Below, one piece after another: positions 47,340 to 56,244 of a DNA stretch of 64,000 bases. The translations under genes and the position numbers were made by a program. This DNA is from Streptomyces californicus. Its GTDB lineage: Bacteria > Actinomycetota > Actinomycetes > Streptomycetales > Streptomycetaceae. The notes under the pieces are model-generated. The model made no database searches and was not told where the DNA came from. It worked only from the letters and a program-made list of their open reading frames with translations. The stretch lies in contig NZ_JNZZ01000009.1 of the NCBI RefSeq assembly GCF_000717645.1, positions 62,001-126,000 on the forward strand, in the 5' to 3' direction. Each line of letters begins with the position of its first letter. Positions within the stretch are counted from its first letter, which is position 1.

Positions 47340-48788
47340 ATGCGACGTGCCTACAGCGTGGAGACCGTACGGGCCGCCGAGGCCGCCCTCATGCAACGCC
47401 TCCCGGAGGGCGCGCTGATGCAGCGCGCCGCCGCCGGGCTCGCCGCCGCCTGCGGCGACCTGCTGCGGCGCAACGGCCGGGTGTACGGGTCCCGAGTCCT
47501 GCTCCTCGTCGGCAGCGGCGACAACGGCGGCGACGCGCTCTACGCGGGCGCCCGCCTCGCCCGCCGGGGCGCGGGCGTCCGGGCCCTGCTGCTCGCCCCG
47601 GACCGGGCACACCCCGGCGGCCTCGCCGCGCTGCGGGCGGCCGGGGGACAGGTCGTGGACGGGCCGGACGGGCTCGGCGTGCTCGACCTCGTCGTGGACG
47701 GCATCACCGGGATCGGCGGGCGCGGCGGGCTGCGGCCGGACGCCGCCGAACTGCTGCACACCGTGACCCGGGACCGTACCCCGGTGCTCTCCGTGGACCT
47801 GCCGAGCGGGGTGGAGGCCGACACCGGGGAGGTGCACGGCGACGCGGTCCGGGCCGACGCGACCGTCACCTTCGGCACCTACAAGCCCGGCCTCCTCATC
47901 GACCCGGCCGCCGAACACGCCGGGGCCCTGCGCCTGGTGGACATCGGACTCGGCCCGGAGCTGCCCGAGCCGCCGGACCTGGAGGCGCTCCAGTACGCGG
48001 ACGTGGCGGCGCTGCTGCCGGAGCCCGGGGCGGAGAGCGACAAGTACCGGCGCGGGGTCGTCGGCGTCGTCGCCGGGTCCGCGCGCTACCCGGGCGCCGC
48101 CGTCCTCGCGGTCGCGGGCGCGCTGCACGGCGGGGCCGGGGCCGTGCGGTACGTCGGGCCGGGCGCGGACGCGGTGATCGCCCGGTTCCCCGAGACGCTG
48201 GTGCACGCCGGTCCGCCCTCGCGGGCCGGGCGCGTCCAGGCGTGGGTCGTCGGACCCGGGCTCGGGGACGGCGAGGACGCGGCGAGGGCCGTCGCCGACG
48301 TGCTGGCCACCGACGTCCCCGTACTGGTCGACGCGGACGGGCTGCGCCTGCTGGACGCGGAGACCGTGCGGACCCGGACCGCCCCCACCGTCCTCACCCC
48401 GCACGCGGGCGAGGCCGCCGCCCTCCTCGGCGCGGCCCGGGACGAGGTCGAGAGCGGGCGGCTCGCCGCCGTCCGCGAACTGGCCGCCCGCTACCGGGCC
48501 ACCGTCCTCCTCAAGGGCTCCACGACCCTGGTCGCCGAGGCCCGGGACACCCCCGTCCGGGTCAACCCGACCGGGACGTCCTGGCTCGCCACGGCGGGCA
48601 GCGGCGATGTGCTCTCCGGGCTCACCGGCTCCCTCCTCGCCGCCGGGCTCGCCCCGCGCGACGCCGCCTCCGTCGGCGCGTACCTGCACGGCCTCGCCGC
48701 CCGCCACGGCTCGGACGGGGCCCCGGTCTCCGCGCAGGACGTGGCGGCCGGCATCCCGGCCGCCTGGCGCGACGTGCGGGCCGGCTGA
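47340..48788 (+). CDS. nnr: Bifunctional NAD(P)H-hydrate epimerase / ADP-dependent dehydratase
   Basis: 482 residues from ATG 47340 with GGAGG 9 nt upstream. N-terminal YjeF epimerase domain (~1-210) with LLLVGSGDNGGDAL and VLSVDLPSGVEADTG; C-terminal ribokinase-like dehydratase (~225-480) with LTPHAGEAAALL, VLLKGSTTLVA and TAGSGDVLSGLTGSLLA. Repairs damaged NADH/NADPH hydrates. It often sits near alr and tsaE, as here. Confidence 0.95.
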   Translation: MRRAYSVETVRAAEAALMQRLPEGALMQRAAAGLAAACGDLLRRNGRVYGSRVLLLVGSGDNGGDALYAGARLARRGAGVRALLLAPDRAHPGGLAALRAAGGQVVDGPDGLGVLDLVVDGITGIGGRGGLRPDAAELLHTVTRDRTPVLSVDLPSGVEADTGEVHGDAVRADATVTFGTYKPGLLIDPAAEHAGALRLVDIGLGPELPEPPDLEALQYADVAALLPEPGAESDKYRRGVVGVVAGSARYPGAAVLAVAGALHGGAGAVRYVGPGADAVIARFPETLVHAGPPSRAGRVQAWVVGPGLGDGEDAARAVADVLATDVPVLVDADGLRLLDAETVRTRTAPTVLTPHAGEAAALLGAARDEVESGRLAAVRELAARYRATVLLKGSTTLVAEARDTPVRVNPTGTSWLATAGSGDVLSGLTGSLLAAGLAPRDAASVGAYLHGLAARHGSDGAPVSAQDVAAGIPAAWRDVRAG

Positions 48789-48853
48789 ACCCGGGGGACA
48801 GTGGAAGGCCCGGACGAGCGGGGGGCGGGCCGAGGCGAGGAGGGCGGCGGGAG

Positions 48854-48946
48854 ATGGCGCGTGAGAGCGGCCCCGTACGCGTAGGCGCGATTCCGCACAC
48901 GTACGCCCCTGTTCGCGGACGAAGGGCGGCCGGACATGGCGCGTGA
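48854..48946 (+). CDS. 30-residue upstream ORF copying the start of the DUF488 gene
   Basis: MARESGPVRVG... from ATG 48854, preceded by AGGAGGGCGGCGGGAG. Its first 31 bases nearly match the start of the DUF488 gene 82 nt later (ATGGCGCGTGA-AGCG-CCCCGTACGCGTA). Its TGA (48944-48946) lies inside the first codons of that gene, in another frame. It may be a chance result of a local duplication or a translated leader peptide. Confidence 0.35.
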   Translation: MARESGPVRVGAIPHTYAPVRGRRAAGHGA

Positions 48947-49322
48947 CAGCGACCCCGTACGCGTACGCCGGGCGTACGACCCCGTCGAGGACGACGACGG
49001 CACCCGGGTCCTGGTCGACCGGCTCTGGCCCCGGGGCGTCTCCAAGGAGCGGGCCGACATCGACCTGTGGCTGAAGGACGTCACGCCCTCGGACGAGCTG
49101 CGCTCCTGGTACCACCACGACCGCGAGGACCGGCACGACGCGTTCGTCGAGCGCTACCGCGCCGAACTCGACGACGCGACGCACACGGAGGCGGTCGACC
49201 GGCTCGTGGACCTGGTGCGCGAGGGCGGGCCGGTCACCCTCGTCACCGCCGCCAAGGGCGTCGCCGACAGCCATGTGCCGGTCCTGCTCGACCACCTCAA
49301 GCATGTGATGAAACGTACATAG
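48936..49322 (+). CDS. DUF488 family protein
   Basis: 128 residues starting MARDSDPVRVRRAYDPVEDD. The hallmark RVLVDRLWPRGVSKE and WLKDVTPSDELRSWYHHD are present. The biochemical role of the family is not known. Overlaps the short upstream ORF by 11 nt. Separated from alr by 60 nt. Confidence 0.88.
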   Translation: MARDSDPVRVRRAYDPVEDDDGTRVLVDRLWPRGVSKERADIDLWLKDVTPSDELRSWYHHDREDRHDAFVERYRAELDDATHTEAVDRLVDLVREGGPVTLVTAAKGVADSHVPVLLDHLKHVMKRT

Positions 49323-49382
49323 GCCCGGACAACGGCGTGCGCTGCCCCAGAGGCCGCGTACGCCTCTGAGAGACTGGGCGCG

Positions 49383-50606
49383 ATGAACGAGACAGCGTCC
49401 CTGAGAGCCCGTGCCGAGATCGACCTCGCCGCGCTGCGCGCCAACGTGCGCGCCCTGCGCGAGCGGGCGGCCGGTGCGCAGCTCATGGCCGTGGTGAAGT
49501 CCGACGGGTACGGCCACGGGGCGGTGCGCTGCGCCGAGGCCGCGCGGGAGGCCGGGGCGGCCTGGCTGGGGACCGCCACCCCGCAGGAGGCGTTCGCCCT
49601 GCGCGCGGCCGGACTCGGCGGCCGGATCATGTGCTGGCTGTGGACGCCCGGCGGGCCCTGGCGCGAGGCGGTCGAGGCCGACATCGACGTGTCGGTGAGC
49701 GGTCTGTGGGCGCTGCGCGAGGTCGTCGCCGCCGCCGGGGCCGCCGGCCGCCCGGCCCGTGTCCAGCTCAAGGCCGACACCGGACTCGGCCGCAACGGCT
49801 GCCAGCCCGCCGACTGGCCGGAACTGGTCGGCGAGGCGCTGGCCGCCGAACGGGCCGGACACCTCCGGATCACCGGGCTCTGGTCCCACTTCGCCTGCGC
49901 CGACGAGCCCGGCCACCCCTCGATCGCCGCCCAGCTCGACGTGTACCGCGCGATGGTGGCGTACGCCGAGAAGGAGGGCGTCGAGCCCGAGGTCCGGCAC
50001 ATCGCCAACTCCCCGGCCACGCTCACGGTCCCCGAGTCCCACTTCGACCTCGTACGGACCGGCATCGCGATGTACGGCATCTCGCCCGCTCCCGAGCTGG
50101 GCGTCCCCGCCGACTTCGGGCTGCGCCCGGTGATGACGCTCGCCGCCTCCGTCGCCCTGGTCAAGGACGCCCCGGCCGGCCACGGCGTCAGCTACGGCCA
50201 CCACTACACGACGTCCGCCGAGACGACCCTCGGCCTGGTCCCGGTCGGCTACGCGGACGGCGTCCCGCGCCACGCCTCCGGCCGGGGGCCCGTCCTGATC
50301 GGCGGGAAGGTCCGCACGGTCGCGGGCCGGGTCGCCATGGACCAGTTCGTCGTGGACCTCGACGGGGACCGGCCCGAGGAGGGCGCGGAGGCGGTGCTCT
50401 TCGGACCGGGCGACCGGGGCGAGCCGACCGCGCAGGACTGGGCGGAGGCCGCCGACACCATCGCGTACGAGATCGTCACCCGCATCGGGGCCCGGGTGCC
50501 GCGCGTGTACGTCGACGGGGCGGCCGGGCCGGCCGCGACGGACGCCGCTGCCGACCGGGCCGCTCCCGAGGCCCCGGTGACCGCGACCCGGGGCGTGGCG
50601 CGGTGA
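49383..50606 (+). CDS. alr: Alanine racemase
   Basis: 407 residues. Lys39 in AVVKSDGYGHG binds PLP; the second catalytic residue is the Tyr of GVSYGHHYTT. MYGISPAPELG and VGYADGVPRHASG are family blocks. Makes D-Ala for peptidoglycan. The C-terminal ~30 residues are Ala/Thr-rich and unlike the family. The stop overlaps the next start (GTGA). Confidence 0.97.
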   Translation: MNETASLRARAEIDLAALRANVRALRERAAGAQLMAVVKSDGYGHGAVRCAEAAREAGAAWLGTATPQEAFALRAAGLGGRIMCWLWTPGGPWREAVEADIDVSVSGLWALREVVAAAGAAGRPARVQLKADTGLGRNGCQPADWPELVGEALAAERAGHLRITGLWSHFACADEPGHPSIAAQLDVYRAMVAYAEKEGVEPEVRHIANSPATLTVPESHFDLVRTGIAMYGISPAPELGVPADFGLRPVMTLAASVALVKDAPAGHGVSYGHHYTTSAETTLGLVPVGYADGVPRHASGRGPVLIGGKVRTVAGRVAMDQFVVDLDGDRPEEGAEAVLFGPGDRGEPTAQDWAEAADTIAYEIVTRIGARVPRVYVDGAAGPAATDAAADRAAPEAPVTATRGVAR

Positions 50607-51859
50607 GCGAGCGCGTCCCGGAGGCCGTGGTGGCCGCGGCCGCCGACGCCGTGAACGCGACCGGCCCCGGCGGCTGGCGGCGGGCCGGCATCGCCGGGGC
50701 CGCGATAGGCGTGCTGGCCGCCGGCGCGGCGGCCGGGGTCGCCGTCGAGCGGCTGACCGTGGGGCGCGGCATGCGCAAGAAGGCGCGGCTCGCCCTGGAC
50801 GCCACCGGACCGTACGGCTCGCTGCGCGGCACCCCGGGCCGGGCGGTCGCCGACGACGGCACCGAGCTGTACTACGAGGTCGAGGAGGCGGAGGCGGGAA
50901 CCCCCGCCGACCAGGAGGGGTCCGGCGCTCCCGGCGCCCGCCGCCGCAGGCTCTTCGGGCGCAAGAGCCCCGCCCCGGTCACCGTCGTCTTCAGCCACGG
51001 CTACTGCCTCGGCCAGGACTCCTGGCACTTCCAGCGCGACGCCCTGCGCGGCCTCGTCCGCGCCGTCTACTGGGACCAGCGCAGCCACGGGCGTTCCGAG
51101 CGCGGGCGTTCCCAGGCGGAGGGGGCGCCGGTCGGCATCGACCTGCTCGGCCGCGATCTCAAGGCGGTCATCGACGCGGCGGCGCCCGAGGGCCCGCTGG
51201 TGCTGGTCGGGCACTCCATGGGCGGCATGACGGTGATGGCGCTGGCCGACCAGTTCCCGGCGCTCGTCCGGGACCGGGTGGCCGCAGTCGCCCTGATCGG
51301 CACCTCCAGCGGGCGGCTCGCCGAGGTGAGCTTCGGGCTGCCGGTGGCGGGCGTGAACGCGGTGCGCCGGGTGCTGCCCGGGGTGCTGCGGGCGCTCGGC
51401 TCGCAGGCGGAGCTGGTGGAGAAGGGGCGGCGGGCCACCGCGGACCTCTTCGCCGGGCTGATCAAGCGGTACTCGTTCAGCTCGCGGGACGTGGACCCGG
51501 CGGTCGCCCGGTTCGCGGAGCGGCTGATCGAGTCCACCCCGATCGACGTGGTCGCCGAGTTCTACCCGGCCTTCACCGAGCACGACAAGAGCGGGGCGCT
51601 GCCCGCGTTCCGCGATGTGCCGGTGCTGATCCTGGCCGGGGACAAGGACCTGGTGACGCCCAGCTCGCACAGCGAGGCCATCGCGGACGCGCTGCCCGAC
51701 GCCGAGCTGGTGATCGTGCCGGACGCCGGGCACCTGGTGATGCTGGAGCACCCGCAGACGGTGACCGGCCGGCTGGCCGACCTGCTCGTCCGCAGCGGCA
51801 CGGTGCCGGCCGCTAACGTTGGCGGGCATGGAAGCACCGCACAACAGCCCGGCCGCTGA
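50603..51859 (+). CDS. Alpha/beta hydrolase with N-terminal membrane anchor
   Basis: 418 residues, GTG start overlapping the alr stop. A hydrophobic segment (AGIAGAAIGVLAAGAAAGVA, ~28-47) probably anchors it. The catalytic triad is Ser205 in GHSMGG, Asp in GDKDLVTP and His in DAGHLVMLEHP; SHGYCLGQDSW gives the oxyanion region. Substrate unknown. Wedged between alr and tsaE in an overlapping cluster, an arrangement common in Streptomyces. Confidence 0.88.
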   Translation: MSERVPEAVVAAAADAVNATGPGGWRRAGIAGAAIGVLAAGAAAGVAVERLTVGRGMRKKARLALDATGPYGSLRGTPGRAVADDGTELYYEVEEAEAGTPADQEGSGAPGARRRRLFGRKSPAPVTVVFSHGYCLGQDSWHFQRDALRGLVRAVYWDQRSHGRSERGRSQAEGAPVGIDLLGRDLKAVIDAAAPEGPLVLVGHSMGGMTVMALADQFPALVRDRVAAVALIGTSSGRLAEVSFGLPVAGVNAVRRVLPGVLRALGSQAELVEKGRRATADLFAGLIKRYSFSSRDVDPAVARFAERLIESTPIDVVAEFYPAFTEHDKSGALPAFRDVPVLILAGDKDLVTPSSHSEAIADALPDAELVIVPDAGHLVMLEHPQTVTGRLADLLVRSGTVPAANVGGHGSTAQQPGR

Positions 51860-52475
51860 GACCGCCCCGAACCCCGCCGGGACGGACCCCGCCTCCGCCC
51901 CGAACCCCGCCGCTCCGGACTCCGCCGCCGCCCCCGCGTCCACCGCCTCCGCCGAGCACGGCGGGTCTGCCGGGGGCGCCGGGGCCGTACCGGAGGCCGT
52001 CACCGTGGCGCTCACCGTCACGTCCCCCGAACAGATGCAGGAGCTGGGCCGCCGGCTCGCCCGTGTCCTGGCCCCCGGCGACCTGGTGATGCTCACCGGC
52101 GAGCTGGGCGCCGGGAAGACGACGCTCACCCGGGGCCTCGGCGAGGGGCTCGGCGTACGCGGCGCGGTCACCTCGCCGACCTTCGTCATCGCCCGCGTCC
52201 ACCCCTCCCTCTCCGGCGGCCCCGCCCTCGTCCACGTCGACGCGTACCGCCTGGGCGGCGGGCTGGACGAGATGGAGGACCTGGACCTCGACGTGTCGCT
52301 GCCGGAGTCGGTGGTGGTCGTGGAGTGGGGCGACGGCAAGGTCGAGGAGCTGTCCGACGACCGGCTGCGGGTCCTCATCGACCGCGCCACCGGCGACACC
52401 GACGACGAGCGGCGCGAGGTCACGCTGGTCGGCATCGGGGCGCGCTGGGCGGGGCTCCGGGAGGCGCTGGGGTGA
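51828..52475 (+). CDS. tsaE: tRNA t6A threonylcarbamoyladenosine biosynthesis ATPase TsaE
   Basis: 215 residues from ATG 51828. The first ~55 residues are an Ala/Pro extension; then Walker A TGELGAGKTTLTRGLGEGLG and SPTFVIAR, HVDAYRL, VVVEWGDG. Works with TsaB and TsaD, encoded 1.2 kb on, to make t6A37 in ANN-decoding tRNAs. Overlaps the hydrolase gene by 32 nt. Confidence 0.94.
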   Translation: MEAPHNSPAAETAPNPAGTDPASAPNPAAPDSAAAPASTASAEHGGSAGGAGAVPEAVTVALTVTSPEQMQELGRRLARVLAPGDLVMLTGELGAGKTTLTRGLGEGLGVRGAVTSPTFVIARVHPSLSGGPALVHVDAYRLGGGLDEMEDLDLDVSLPESVVVVEWGDGKVEELSDDRLRVLIDRATGDTDDERREVTLVGIGARWAGLREALG

Positions 52476-52558
52476 CGCCCGCGCCCTAGCCTTCCCGACA
52501 GTGCGTCGGTAAATTGTTGCGTACGGGCCCGTGGTCGTGGTCACATGGGTACGAGGCA

Positions 52559-52577
52559 TGGTTAGGCTTACCTAACC
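52559..52577 (+). promoter_or_regulatory. Iron box (DmdR/IdeR-type operator)
   Basis: The 19-bp TGGTTAGGCTTACCTAACC contains the GGTTAGG/CCTAACC dyad of the actinobacterial DtxR-family consensus. It overlaps TAGGCT (52563-52568), a possible -10 with TGGTCA 19 nt before it. Position is 33 nt upstream of a small gene, so that gene is predicted to be repressed when iron is plentiful. Confidence 0.85.
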
Positions 52578-52609
52578 GCGCCCTCCACCGGAGCTTCAAG
52601 GAGGCATCC

Positions 52610-52798
52610 ATGCCGACGCCCGAGCGCGCAGCGCAGCCGCGACCGACTCCGTCCGCCCTGTCGATGAAAGACCTGCTCGCCTCGTGCGCGGCGGCCACCG
52701 CCGTCTCCACCCCGCCCGCCGCGACGGCGAAGCGGACGGCGGCCCGTGACGGGGCGGGCCCCCGCGACACGGCGAGCGCCCACCCGCAGGCCGCGTAA
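52610..52798 (+). CDS. Small protein under predicted iron control
   Basis: 62 residues (MPTPERAAQPRPTPSALSMK...), with AAGGAGG 6 nt before the ATG, one of the best RBSs in the window. A central helix LSMKDLLASCAAATAV with one Cys; the rest is Ala/Pro/Thr-rich. No signal peptide or membrane helix is convincing. Bounded by an iron box and a strong terminator, so it is a single-gene transcript. Function unknown; a small regulator or binding peptide of the iron-starvation response is possible. Confidence 0.65.
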   Translation: MPTPERAAQPRPTPSALSMKDLLASCAAATAVSTPPAATAKRTAARDGAGPRDTASAHPQAA

Positions 52799-52801
52799 CG
52801 C

Positions 52802-52842
52802 GTGAAGGCCGCCCCGGACCTCACGTCCGGGGCGGCCTTCAC
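52802..52842 (+). terminator. Terminator after the iron-box gene
   Basis: A perfect 18-bp stem (52802-52819 with 52825-52842) with loop CTCAC, 3 nt after the stop. It may also serve the convergent gene ending at 52924. Confidence 0.85.
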
Positions 52843-52923
52843 ACGGTTCCGCACGGCGCGGCCGGGCGGCAGGGGGCCGCTCGTGCGGCGGCCGTCGCCC
52901 GCCCCCGTGCGCGCGGCTCGCGG

Positions 52924-53493
52924 TTACGGGACGACGACGACCTTCGCGCCGACCGTCGCGAACGTCCACATGGCGTCGCCGTCCTCGCGCGTCATCCGCA
53001 CGCCGCCGGTCTTGGCCGTCGGGTCGGGGGAGGCCATCGAGCCGTCCTGCGCCGCGCTGAACCCGACCGCCACCTCGTCCACGTTGGCGAAACGGACCAC
53101 GTGCTCGATCGGGACGCCGTCCGAGCCCTGGACCGTGCCCGAGCGGGAGGTGACCCGGTGGACGCCGGGCGGCGGACTGACGGGGCTCGGCATCACCGTG
53201 AATGTCCGGGTCGCCTTGTTGCTCTCGTCCACCAGCCACACCCGCCGGTCCTTCAGCGCGTACACGACGCGCTCGCCCGTCCCGGACCGCGCCGGGACCG
53301 CCAGCGGATCGGCCGTGGGCTTCGGCTTCGGGGCGGGCTTCGCCGGGGCCGAGGCCGAGGCGGATGCCTTCGGGCCGGCCGTGGACGCCACCGAGGCGGG
53401 GGCGTTCGCCGAGGCCTGGTAGGCGAGGAAGGCGACCGCGACGATCGCCGCCGCGGTGAGCCCGGCCACCATTCCCGAGCTGCTCCTTGCCAC
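52924..53493 (-). CDS. Secreted or anchored L,D-transpeptidase-like protein without catalytic Cys
   Basis: 189 residues from GTG 53493, chosen for AAAGGGG 8 nt upstream; the frame is open to 53535. One hydrophobic segment (MVAGLTAAAIVAVAFLAYQA) then an Ala/Pro/Lys linker. The domain (RVVYALKDRRVWLVDESNKA, HRVTSRSG, MWTFATVGAKVVVVP) resembles the YkuD beta-sandwich start and end, but the SHGC catalytic motif is absent. Probably a non-catalytic relative on the cell surface. Confidence 0.6.
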   Translation of the reverse strand: MARSSSGMVAGLTAAAIVAVAFLAYQASANAPASVASTAGPKASASASAPAKPAPKPKPTADPLAVPARSGTGERVVYALKDRRVWLVDESNKATRTFTVMPSPVSPPPGVHRVTSRSGTVQGSDGVPIEHVVRFANVDEVAVGFSAAQDGSMASPDPTAKTGGVRMTREDGDAMWTFATVGAKVVVVP

Positions 53494-53648
53494 CGTGCAT
53501 CCCCTTTCGGCGGCCCTGTGCCGCAAGTCGTACAAGCGTTTACGTCGTACCCGTCGGATACCCCGGTGACGGTAACAGCAGCGCGGGTGGCCGCCGGGAC
53601 GCCGTACGGACGCCGTAACGCCGTCGGCGGAGACCGTAGGCTGTTTGC

Positions 53649-54311
53649 GTGCTCTTGCTCGCCATGGATACCGCCACGCCCGCCGTCACCGTCGCCCTCC
53701 ACGACGGTACGTCCGTCATCGCCTCCTCCGGGCAGGTCGACGCCCGCAGGCACGGGGAGCTGCTGCTCCCCGCCGTCGACCGGGTCCTCGCTGAGGCCGG
53801 GACGAAGCTCGACGCCGTGACGGACGTGGTCGTGGGCGTCGGCCCCGGCCCCTACACCGGCCTCCGGGTCGGCCTGGTCACCGCCGCCACCTTCGGCTCC
53901 GCCCTCTCCGTCCCGGTCCACGGCCTGTGCACCCTGGACGGCCTCGCGTACGCCGCCGGGCAGGAGGGGCTGGACGGCCCGTTCGCCGTGGCGACGGACG
54001 CCCGCCGCAAGGAGGTGTACTGGGCGCGGTACGAGGACGGCCGCACCCGCGTCGGCGAACCCGCCGTGGACCGGCCCGCCGACATCGCCGAGGCGCTCGC
54101 CGGGCTCCCGGTGGTCGGCGCGGGCGCGGTGCTCTACCCGGACGCCTTCCCCGACGCGCGCGGCCCCGAGCACGTGGCCGCCGGGGCGCTCGCCGCGCTC
54201 GCCGCCGAACGGCTCGCCGCCGGGCGGGAGCTGCTCCCGCCGCAGCCGCTGTACCTGCGCCGCCCCGACGCCCAGGTCCCGAAGAACTACAAGGTGGTCA
54301 CGCCCAAGTGA
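53649..54311 (+). CDS. tsaB: t6A synthesis protein TsaB
   Basis: 220 residues, GTG start. LLLAMDTATPAVTVAL and VVGVGPGPYTGLRVGLVTA are typical of this ASKHA-fold scaffold that holds TsaD and TsaE. Its TGA overlaps the rimI GTG (GTGA), so the tsaB-rimI-tsaD genes form one coupled operon. Confidence 0.95.
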   Translation: MLLLAMDTATPAVTVALHDGTSVIASSGQVDARRHGELLLPAVDRVLAEAGTKLDAVTDVVVGVGPGPYTGLRVGLVTAATFGSALSVPVHGLCTLDGLAYAAGQEGLDGPFAVATDARRKEVYWARYEDGRTRVGEPAVDRPADIAEALAGLPVVGAGAVLYPDAFPDARGPEHVAAGALAALAAERLAAGRELLPPQPLYLRRPDAQVPKNYKVVTPK

Positions 54312-54826
54312 GCACCGCCACCGCCGCCGTACTGCGCGAGATGCGCTGGTGGGACATCGCGCCGGTGCTCGACCTCGAACACGCCCTGTTCCCGGACGAC
54401 GCCTGGTCGCCCGGCATGTTCTGGTCCGAGCTGGCCCACGCCCGGGGCCCCGGCGCCACCCGCCACTACACCGTCGCCGAGGACCCGGTCACCGGCCGGA
54501 TCGTCGGATACGCCGGGCTCGCCGCGCTCGGGGACCTGGCCGACGTCCAGACGATCGCGGTCAGCCGGGACGCCTGGGGCGCCGGCCTCGGCTCCGAACT
54601 CCTCACCGACCTGCTCAAGGCCGCCACCGACTTCGAGTGCGCCACCGTGCTGCTGGAGGTCCGGGTGGACAACGCCCGGGCGCAGAAGCTGTACGAGCGC
54701 TTCGGCTTCGAGCCGATCGGCTTCCGGCGCGGCTACTACCAGCCGGGGAACATCGACGCCCTGGTCATGCGCCTCACCCTGAACGAAGACCTCGCGGACA
54801 CCGCACCAGAGACCGGGACTGAATGA
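54308..54826 (+). CDS. rimI: Ribosomal-protein-alanine N-acetyltransferase RimI
   Basis: 172 residues, GTG start. GNAT fold: [20 protein letters not shown] is the acetyl-CoA loop; [17 protein letters not shown] follows. Acetylates the N-terminus of S18 in E. coli; the genomic pairing with tsaB and tsaD is widely conserved. Overlaps both neighbours. Confidence 0.93.
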   Translation: MSTATAAVLREMRWWDIAPVLDLEHALFPDDAWSPGMFWSELAHARGPGATRHYTVAEDPVTGRIVGYAGLAALGDLADVQTIAVSRDAWGAGLGSELLTDLLKAATDFECATVLLEVRVDNARAQKLYERFGFEPIGFRRGYYQPGNIDALVMRLTLNEDLADTAPETGTE

Positions 54827-55950
54827 TGGCTGCCGACGAACCCCTCGTACTCGGCATCGAGACCTCCTGCGACGAGACCGGCGTGGGCATCGTGCGGGGC
54901 ACGACCCTGCTCGCCGACGCCGTCGCCTCCAGCGTCGACACCCACGCCCGGTTCGGCGGTGTCGTCCCGGAGATCGCCTCCCGGGCCCACCTGGAGGCGA
55001 TGGTCCCCACCATCGAGCGCGCCCTGAAGGAAGCGGGCGTCAGCGCCCGCGACCTCGACGGGATCGCCGTCACCTCCGGCCCCGGGCTCGCGGGCGCGCT
55101 GCTCGTCGGCGTCTCGGCCGCGAAGGCGTACGCGTACGCGCTCGGCAAGCCGCTCTACGGGGTCAACCACCTCGCCTCGCACATCTGCGTCGACCAGTTG
55201 GAGCACGGGCCGCTGCCCGAGCCGACGATGGCGCTGCTGGTCAGCGGCGGCCACTCCTCGCTCCTGCTCGCCCCCGACATCACCAGCGACGTCCGGCCGC
55301 TGGGCGCGACGATCGACGACGCGGCGGGCGAGGCGTTCGACAAGATCGCCCGGGTGCTCGACCTCGGCTTCCCCGGCGGCCCGGTCATCGACCGGCTCGC
55401 GAAGGAGGGCGACCCGGCGGCGATCGCGTTCCCGCGCGGTCTGACCGGCCCGCGCGACGCCCCGTACGACTTCTCCTTCTCCGGGCTGAAGACGTCGGTG
55501 GCCCGCTGGATCGAGGCCAAGCGCGCGGCGGGCGAGGAGGTGCCCGTACGGGACGTGGCGGCGTCCTTCCAGGAGGCCGTGGTGGACGTGCTGACCCGCA
55601 AGGCGGTCCGGGCCTGCAAGGACGAGGGCGTGGACCACCTGATGATCGGCGGCGGCGTCGCGGCCAACTCCCGGCTGCGGGCCCTCGCCCAGGAGCGCTG
55701 CGAACGCGCCGGCATCCGGCTGCGGGTGCCGCGCCCCAAACTCTGCACCGACAACGGCGCGATGGTCGCGGCGCTCGGCGCGGAGATGGTCGCCCGCAAC
55801 CGGCTCCCCTCCGACCTGGAGCTCTCCGCCGACTCCTCGCTGCCGGTCACGGAGCCGCACGTGCCGGGGGCCGCGCACCCCCACTCCCACGCGCATTCCC
55901 ACGACCACGACCACGTGCACGAGATCAGCAAGGACAACCTGTACTCATGA
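54823..55950 (+). CDS. tsaD: tRNA threonylcarbamoyltransferase TsaD
   Basis: 375 residues; ATG 54823 overlaps the rimI stop as ATGA, ATG 54826 is the alternative. [14 protein letters not shown] and the metal-binding HLASH are present, as is the SGGHSSLL loop. Transfers threonylcarbamoyl to A37. The C-terminus carries a His-rich stretch ([15 protein letters not shown]) not needed for the fold, perhaps metal binding. The stop overlaps the next start. Confidence 0.96.
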   Translation: MMAADEPLVLGIETSCDETGVGIVRGTTLLADAVASSVDTHARFGGVVPEIASRAHLEAMVPTIERALKEAGVSARDLDGIAVTSGPGLAGALLVGVSAAKAYAYALGKPLYGVNHLASHICVDQLEHGPLPEPTMALLVSGGHSSLLLAPDITSDVRPLGATIDDAAGEAFDKIARVLDLGFPGGPVIDRLAKEGDPAAIAFPRGLTGPRDAPYDFSFSGLKTSVARWIEAKRAAGEEVPVRDVAASFQEAVVDVLTRKAVRACKDEGVDHLMIGGGVAANSRLRALAQERCERAGIRLRVPRPKLCTDNGAMVAALGAEMVARNRLPSDLELSADSSLPVTEPHVPGAAHPHSHAHSHDHDHVHEISKDNLYS

Positions 55951-56216
55951 GCGCCACGACCGTCGTCCTGATGTGGGAGGCCCGCGCCGCCGACGGGCGG
56001 GGCGGCGAACTCCTGGAGTGGGCGCGGGCCCGCGCCGCCGAGCTGTCGCGCGCGCCGGCCCGCCGCGAGCTGCTGCGCGCCCCGCAGGACCGGGTGCTGG
56101 TGATGACGTGGTGGCCGGACGCGGCCTACGGCGACGACCTCCCCGAACTCCCCGAGCCCGCCGCCGGCCTGATCACCCGCCCGGTGCACCGGTGGCGGTT
56201 CGAGGCGGTGGACTGA
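55947..56216 (+). CDS. Small conserved-looking protein downstream of tsaD
   Basis: 89 residues ([20 protein letters not shown]), ATGA overlap with tsaD. The pattern of [24 protein letters not shown] and [11 protein letters not shown] suggests a small ferredoxin-like, monooxygenase-type alpha/beta fold. No catalytic residues recognised. Coupled to the t6A operon by position only. Confidence 0.65.
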   Translation: MSATTVVLMWEARAADGRGGELLEWARARAAELSRAPARRELLRAPQDRVLVMTWWPDAAYGDDLPELPEPAAGLITRPVHRWRFEAVD

Positions 56217-56244
56217 CGGCGCGCGCGGGGGCCCGCCGGGGGCG

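Noticed and set aside
44685..50273. A 1,862-codon open frame on the minus strand across glmS, acpS, nnr and alr
   Set aside because: It is a shadow of plus-strand genes with GC-rich third positions; its sequence is Arg/Gly/Asp/Val-rich and has no known domain.
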